Source: Actinomycetes bacterium
GTDB taxonomy: Bacteria > Actinomycetota > Acidimicrobiia > Acidimicrobiales > Acidimicrobiaceae
Assembly (NCBI GenBank): GCA_021844725.1
Contig: JAKBSX010000283.1
Coordinates: 1 to 5,180, forward strand
Length of the DNA: 5,180 nucleotides
Direction: 5' to 3'
How positions within the stretch are numbered: position 1 is the first letter of the stretch; every line of letters starts with the position of its first letter. Shown here one piece after another: positions 1-2,789 of this stretch. Below the pieces are notes generated by a model. The model was not told the DNA's origin and made no database searches. It saw only the letters and a list, made by a program, of their open reading frames with translations. Both the position numbers and the translations under genes were made by a program.

Positions 1-1193
1 AATTCATGCGAGACTCTCGCCATGAAATCCGATTTCATCTTGTCAAGTTCTTTGAACTGGGTCACATCCTGGAGAATGAGTATGACGCCGGCGACCTTGC
101 CCGCCGCGTCCGTTGACGAATTCAATTTTATCCTGAAGTACCTGTCTTCGCCGTTGAAGCGGAGCTGGAAATAAGGTGGGATGTTCACTGAGTTTTCGCC
201 GTCAAGGTAACGCTTTACGTACTTGTTGAGGTCGGTGTTCTTGATGACACTCTGGAACTGCTCTCCAATTGAAGCCTCCTCTGACACGTCGAAAATGTTT
301 TCGGCAAGTTGGTTCATCAATACGATCTTGCCGTCACGGTCCGCAACCACAATTGGATCTGAAATTGTCCCGACGATAGCTTCGGATTTCCGCTTTTCGG
401 AAATGAGCTTCTCGATATTTAGCTCGTCGTATTTCTTAAGACGTTCCGCCATACGATTGAATTCGCGGGCGAGTTCTCCGATCTCGTCGTTGGAGTTGAT
501 GGTGGCCCGCACGTCGAGGTAACCCCTTCCGAGTTTTCTAACGGTATCGGTGAGTTTCTCGGCGGGCTCCAGAATATATTGTGAAAATTGCCAGCTTGCG
601 ACGATGCTCAGGACAATAGCCAGGAGAGCCGCCCCGAGTACTGCTACGGTGGCTTGGTTGGAAATGTCGCTCGCTTTCGTGTCCGTGGCCACCATCGCGT
701 TGTGATTCATGTCCAGGAGTTGGAAGCAGCCGTCCTTGATCTGGTTTGAGAGAGGTAGAACGTTCCGATAGTGGAAATCCTGCGCATACACCTGGCCGTG
801 GGTCATCAGGACATCACGCAATGAATCGGTGGCAGCGGCGAACTCGGCGTAGTTTTTCTTAATATTATTTAAGATCTGCATGCCCCGCTGGGACACGTTC
901 GAGTTCACAGCCTGCTGGTACCAAATGAAGAAGTCGCTGTGGTTATCCTGGAACTGTTTGTATCCTAGATCGACGTAACCGTTTAGCATCACGAGCTGCG
1001 CGCTATTGTCGCGTTCGAGGTCCATAAGCATGTTCTGGGTCGCTATGACGTTCTGGTAGTTCTGTTTGATCATCTTTGTGATCGCCTGCGTAAGCTGGTC
1101 GAAATTGTAGATCGACCATACGCTCACGATGACGTTTATTATCACGAGGACTGTAAAGCCCGCCGCTACCTTTGCTCTAAGTGTGCTGAACAT
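1..1193 (-). CDS. Membrane sensor histidine kinase (HAMP-PAS-HisKA, KinB-like), 3' end cut by window
   Basis: The frame begins at the ATG at 1191-1193 and stays open to base 1, giving 397 residues. A membrane helix lies at about residues 9-29, followed by an extracytoplasmic segment (about 30-180) that is mostly helical in character and resembles four-helix-bundle sensor domains. A second membrane helix covers about 183-203. A HAMP domain follows (about 204-257; E209-P210 and the D236-E237-I238-G239 motif). A PAS domain covers about 266-378 (DPIVVADRDGKIVLMN, ending in LQDVTQFKEL). The HisKA H-box begins at 384 with DKMKSDFMARVSHE; H396 is the predicted phosphorylated histidine. The rest of HisKA and the HATPase domain lie outside the window. 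The domain order matches KinB/PhoR-like kinases, which sense an envelope signal and phosphorylate a response regulator. The ligand cannot be told from the sequence. No clear ribosome site precedes the start; AAGAGA lies about 15 bases upstream. The neighbouring receiver-like gene is divergent and lacks a phospho-acceptor, so the cognate regulator is probably elsewhere. Confidence 0.93.
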   Translation of the reverse strand, partial: MFSTLRAKVAAGFTVLVIINVIVSVWSIYNFDQLTQAITKMIKQNYQNVIATQNMLMDLERDNSAQLVMLNGYVDLGYKQFQDNHSDFFIWYQQAVNSNVSQRGMQILNNIKKNYAEFAAATDSLRDVLMTHGQVYAQDFHYRNVLPLSNQIKDGCFQLLDMNHNAMVATDTKASDISNQATVAVLGAALLAIVLSIVASWQFSQYILEPAEKLTDTVRKLGRGYLDVRATINSNDEIGELAREFNRMAERLKKYDELNIEKLISEKRKSEAIVGTISDPIVVADRDGKIVLMNQLAENIFDVSEEASIGEQFQSVIKNTDLNKYVKRYLDGENSVNIPPYFQLRFNGEDRYFRIKLNSSTDAAGKVAGVILILQDVTQFKELDKMKSDFMARVSHE

Positions 1194-1220
1194 GCGATTG
1201 AATTGTCTCTTATCTACTTA

Positions 1221-1248
1221 AGTTTACAAACTGTGGAGTAATTTTCAA
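1221..1248 (-). promoter_or_regulatory. Candidate promoter of the histidine kinase gene
   Basis: Read on the minus strand, TTGAAA (1243-1248; 5 of 6 to the sigma-70 -35 consensus) is followed after 16 bases by TAAACT (1221-1226; 4 of 6 to the -10 consensus). Transcription would start near 1214 and give a leader of about 20 bases before the ATG at 1193. The -10 is part of a small inverted repeat, AGTTT-AC-AAACT (1221-1232), which could be an operator but is too short to insist on. The call rests only on motif match and position. Confidence 0.35.
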
Positions 1249-1377
1249 TGTTATGGGGGATTTCTCAAACGTAAGTTGGGGCACAAACCGCATTCTGATT
1301 CGCAGTACTCTAGCGCAGGGTGGTATTGCGCGAGAGATCTGGTCACCAGGCGAAGCGAACGAATCCTCAATCTGACA

Positions 1378-1569
1378 TCAAGGTTTGTCGCCATACCACG
1401 AATGCTTATCGGCCGGAAAGGCGCGCTGCTTTTGAAGTAGAGTCCTCATGCCGCACTTCAAATACTCTTTGAAATCTGTCACCCGGGCATCCTCATCCTC
1501 GCGGGGGCGGCTTTCGAAGAAATGCGGAATTATTCCTCCATGAGGTTCAGGTAAAATGACGCAATTCAA
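1378..1569 (-). CDS. Doubtful small ORF, 63 residues, no recognised family
   Basis: A minus-strand frame begins with TTG at 1567-1569 and ends with TGA at 1378-1380; the in-frame stop upstream is at 1591-1593. The product would be charged and soluble-looking (motifs such as RPREDED and TDFKEYL), with two cysteines and no signal peptide or membrane helix. Its composition is protein-like, but there is no ATG near the front and no ribosome site before the TTG. A GGAGGA lies inside the frame (1534-1539 read in reverse), but no usual start codon follows at the right distance; the next in-frame starts are a GTG and an ATG that would give only about 34 or 23 residues. It could be a small hypothetical gene, the remnant of a longer one, or chance. 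I recognise no homologue. Confidence 0.2.
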   Translation of the reverse strand: MNCVILPEPHGGIIPHFFESRPREDEDARVTDFKEYLKCGMRTLLQKQRAFPADKHSWYGDKP

Positions 1570-1673
1570 ACCATCTAATTCGGTCGTGCCTCAAATTCGT
1601 TTGAAGTTAAAAGCATTTTTGCTCCCTCGCCTGACTTTTCAGTCGGCACGATGATTGACTAATAGTATGCATA

Positions 1674-2072
1674 ATGAGAAAAGAAGAACAAAAGGTACCT
1701 GTCGGAATAGTCACGGATGAAGAGGCTATGTACGAGTTGCTTGACAAATTCCTCGACAAAGAAGGTTATGAGACGAGACGAGTTTTATCTGACAGTTCCG
1801 ATTCAGGCGACCTTGCTCTCATTATACTTGCACCGACAAGAAATCCGAGTCGGTCAAGAAAATGGTTTGACAATTTGAAAAGGACAAAACCTGCTGTGCT
1901 TATTGTGCAGTGTTGCGATGAGGATTATGCAGATGTGGAAACTGAGGCTGTTCTGGTGAAGGATCGCCCGCTGAACCTCAGGCAATTGAGCAACACTATA
2001 AAGCAGACGCTTGAGAAGACTCGTCGGTCCATTCAGCCCATGGATAATGGGTTGGAAGACCAACCTGCCTGA
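1674..2072 (+). CDS. Degenerate response-regulator receiver-like protein (pseudo-receiver), 132 residues
   Basis: The single-domain length and the alternating strand/helix pattern fit a CheY-like fold: strand 1 VGIVTD (10-15) with acidic D15-E16-E17, helix 1 AMYELLDKFLDKEG, strand 3 LALIILAP (47-54), strand 4 PAVLIVQCC (73-81), strand 5 AVLVK (92-96), and a last helix LRQLSNTIKQTLEK. In ordinary receivers strand 3 ends in the phosphorylated Asp, but here A53-P54 stands in its place. The Ser/Thr at the end of strand 4 is replaced by Q79/C80. K96 is followed by D-R-P where receivers normally have Lys-Pro directly. Phosphorylation-dependent switching therefore looks unlikely; such pseudo-receivers usually act by protein contacts. 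The C-terminal tail (about 117-132) is polar and probably disordered. The ATG at 1674 is the only sensible start; no Shine-Dalgarno is visible. There is no DNA-binding domain. Fold assignment is by eye and moderately sure; expression as a real gene is likely. Confidence 0.7.
   Translation: MRKEEQKVPVGIVTDEEAMYELLDKFLDKEGYETRRVLSDSSDSGDLALIILAPTRNPSRSRKWFDNLKRTKPAVLIVQCCDEDYADVETEAVLVKDRPLNLRQLSNTIKQTLEKTRRSIQPMDNGLEDQPA
2050..2065 (+). terminator. Hairpin at the end of the receiver-like gene, weak terminator candidate
   Basis: GGTTGG-AAGA-CCAACC forms a perfect 6-bp stem with a four-base loop, ending 4 bases before the stop codon at 2070-2072. A T-rich run (TTTTATTCTT) begins only at 2077, so the geometry is poor for an intrinsic terminator. 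An alternative pairing, AACCT (2062-2066) with AGGTT (2075-2079), would sit directly against the T-rich run. The site could partly end transcription or protect the mRNA 3' end. Confidence 0.25.
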
Positions 2073-2158
2073 ATAGGTTTTATTCTTCCCAGCGTGCCGA
2101 CGTTGCTCATGCGGTAGTTGCAACGTGGTTACTGCGAGCTTGCTATAGAGCAAAATGG

Positions 2159-2229
2159 TTTTGGGCTGCTGATTTATTTAAATGCTACTCGCTCAGGGGA
2201 AGGCACTGCCATATCTCGGCAGCCCAAAA
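2159..2229 (+). repeat. Long inverted repeat, 14-bp arms, 43-base loop
   Basis: TTTTGGGCTGCTGA (2159-2172) is complementary to TCGGCAGCCCAAAA (2216-2229), with a single T-G wobble as RNA; the outer 11 pairs are perfect. A run of TTTT follows at 2231-2234, so it has some terminator character. A shorter hairpin, CTGCC (2206-2210) with GGCAG (2218-2222), uses part of the same right arm and cannot form at the same time. The arms are too short and lack flanking duplications to argue for a mobile element. Confidence 0.6.
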
Positions 2230-2272
2230 ATTTTCTTTGTTTCAAGAGAAAGATCTCCTCTTTCCTCCTCCT

Positions 2273-2320
2273 GCTGCTGCCAGACGATTTCAAAAGTTGC
2301 CTGGCGGCAGCCTCCTTTTT
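2273..2320 (+). terminator. Strong Rho-independent terminator
   Basis: GCTGCTGCCAG (2273-2283) pairs with CTGGCGGCAGC (2301-2311) over 11 bp with one T-G wobble, around a 17-base loop. A five-T run follows at 2316-2320. The stem is GC-rich and the T run lies only on the plus-strand side, so it ends plus-strand transcripts coming from the receiver-like gene or from the RNA-like region. It lies 161 bases upstream of the zinc-finger gene, which therefore probably needs its own promoter or regulated read-through. Confidence 0.72.
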
Positions 2321-2395
2321 ACGGGTGTGGAAACTTTGCTCACGATGGGCCATAAAACCACAGAATTTTGAAGCCTGACTTCCTCGATTGTTGAA

Positions 2396-2429
2396 TTGGG
2401 CCAATATAGCCTGATTTAGGCTATCTTTG
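2396..2429 (+). promoter_or_regulatory. Candidate promoter of the zinc-finger/cytochrome operon (Bacteroidota-type)
   Basis: TATCTTTG at 2422-2429 fits the TAnnTTTG -7 box known for the primary sigma factor of Bacteroidota. A TTG at 2396-2398 lies 23 bases upstream and could serve as the -33 box, although the spacing is long. Transcription would start in the mid 2430s, about 45 bases before the ATG at 2481. If correct, this excludes the upstream possible starts at 2427 and 2430. Spacing and partial match keep the confidence low. Confidence 0.35.
2406..2424. promoter_or_regulatory. Palindromic operator candidate, ATAGCCT-N5-AGGCTAT
   Basis: Two perfect 7-base arms are separated by GATTT. The right arm overlaps the first three bases of the putative -7 box, and the whole palindrome lies between the two promoter boxes, which is where a dimeric DNA-binding regulator could repress or realign a promoter. 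As RNA it could also form a hairpin. Which protein would bind is not known. Confidence 0.4.
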
Positions 2430-2480
2430 ATGCCTCTTTTTGAAGCAATCGGCACACAGCTTGAACACAGACATTCTAAA

Positions 2481-2789
2481 ATGAAATCAGAAGAACTTTC
2501 CAAATACGAAAAGCTTGTGGTTCAGAAGCTTCGCGACATTCTCTTGGCAAAGCATGGAGTCTCTGTCGATGGGGGAAAGGAACTCGTTCTCCAGGAAGCA
2601 GCGAGGTTTGACTGCCCTGAGCTAAACGAGATCGCCTTTGCTCTTCGGCGAATAGAGAAAGGTATCTACGGGCAATGTGTTATATGCAGGCATGAGATCC
2701 CCTCCGAAGTTCTAGAATCAAATCTCACGGCTAGATTATGTCCGTCATGTCAGACCGCGATACACGAAAAGAGTGACACCGCCAGATGA
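2481..2789 (+). CDS. DksA/TraR-family C4 zinc-finger protein, 102 residues
   Basis: The C-terminal half has the DksA/TraR zinc finger: C66-V-I-C69, then 17 residues, then C87-P-S-C90, preceded by the family signature ALRRIEKGIYGQC (54-66) and containing the EIP segment (72-74). The N-terminal half is a charged helix (about 2-25) and a second helix (about 33-58), shorter than the coiled coil of classical DksA. The Asp-rich DxxDxA tip motif is not evident, so classical ppGpp/RNA-polymerase behaviour cannot be assumed. Family members bind in the secondary channel of RNA polymerase and tune promoters. The ATG at 2481 was chosen over TTG 2427 and ATG 2430 because the extra 17-18 residues do not look like family sequence and the earlier starts overlap a likely promoter box. 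No Shine-Dalgarno is visible. The stop (2787-2789) overlaps the start of the cytochrome gene by four bases, so co-expression is very likely. Confidence 0.87.
   Translation: MKSEELSKYEKLVVQKLRDILLAKHGVSVDGGKELVLQEAARFDCPELNEIAFALRRIEKGIYGQCVICRHEIPSEVLESNLTARLCPSCQTAIHEKSDTAR

Larger units (their letters stand above)
1194..1673. other. Divergent intergenic region, 480 bases, mostly unexplained
   Basis: This gap separates the start codons of the kinase (minus) and the receiver-like gene (plus), so it should hold both promoters. Besides the kinase promoter candidate I see short inverted repeats: GCGCA/TGCGC with a 9-base loop (1313-1331), CTGGT-C-ACCAG (1339-1349), and TTCAAA-N5-TTTGAA (1457-1473). 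A stem-loop with a 7-bp stem and one bulged T lies at 1629-1647 (loop TTTC), 26 bases before the plus-strand start. TAGTAT at 1663-1668 could be a -10 element for the plus gene, which would make that mRNA nearly leaderless; no convincing -35 goes with it. A small minus-strand frame is listed separately. No tRNA or other known RNA was recognised. Confidence 0.5.
2100..2320 (+). ncRNA. Candidate structured RNA, 3' UTR or small RNA ending at a terminator
   Basis: This stretch between two genes has no convincing reading frame but an unusual density of plus-strand pairings. ACGTTGC pairs with GCAACGT (2100-2106 with 2120-2126). TTGCT-ATAG-AGCAA forms a small hairpin (2140-2153). A 14-bp stem joins 2159-2172 to 2216-2229. 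GAAAGA-tctcc-TCTTTC follows (2248-2264). The series ends in a strong intrinsic terminator (2273-2320). It begins 28 bases after the receiver-like gene stops, so it may be a long structured 3' UTR, an independent small RNA, or the leader/attenuator of the downstream operon. No known RNA family was recognised, and no clear promoter was found for it. Confidence 0.35.

Noticed and set aside
223..522. Plus-strand frame of 99 codons, Ser-rich
   Set aside because: It is antisense to the HAMP/PAS part of the kinase, whose domain motifs are unmistakable.
1317..1336. Similarity to the T-box core (AGGGTGGTA followed by GCGCGAGAG)
   Set aside because: The conserved ACC after TGGN is ATT here, so the antiterminator stem would not close. 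No Stem I, specifier loop or terminator is evident, and the downstream gene is not amino-acid related.
1339..1349. CTGGT-C-ACCAG palindrome as an operator
   Set aside because: It is only 5-bp arms, not next to a credible promoter box, and of a length expected by chance in a window this size.
1534..1539. GGAGGA on the minus strand as a ribosome binding site
   Set aside because: No ATG, GTG or TTG follows at a workable distance in the open frame.
2159..2229. Inverted repeat as a miniature mobile element
   Set aside because: Only one copy is in the window, no target-site duplication flanks it, and the arms pair as a plausible RNA stem.
2118..2378. Plus-strand frame of 86 codons across the intergenic region
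   Set aside because: It begins with a non-ATG start, runs straight through the 14-bp stem and the intrinsic terminator, and its translation is low in family-like features. The DNA is better explained by RNA structure.
2427..2480. Upstream start (TTG 2427 or ATG 2430) for the zinc-finger gene
   Set aside because: The added residues do not resemble the family N-terminus, and these codons coincide with the candidate -7 promoter box. ATG 2481 fits better, though this is not proven.
2174..2503. Minus-strand frame of 109 codons
   Set aside because: It covers the terminator and the promoter region and overlaps the start of the zinc-finger gene. Its translation shows no domain or coherent pattern.
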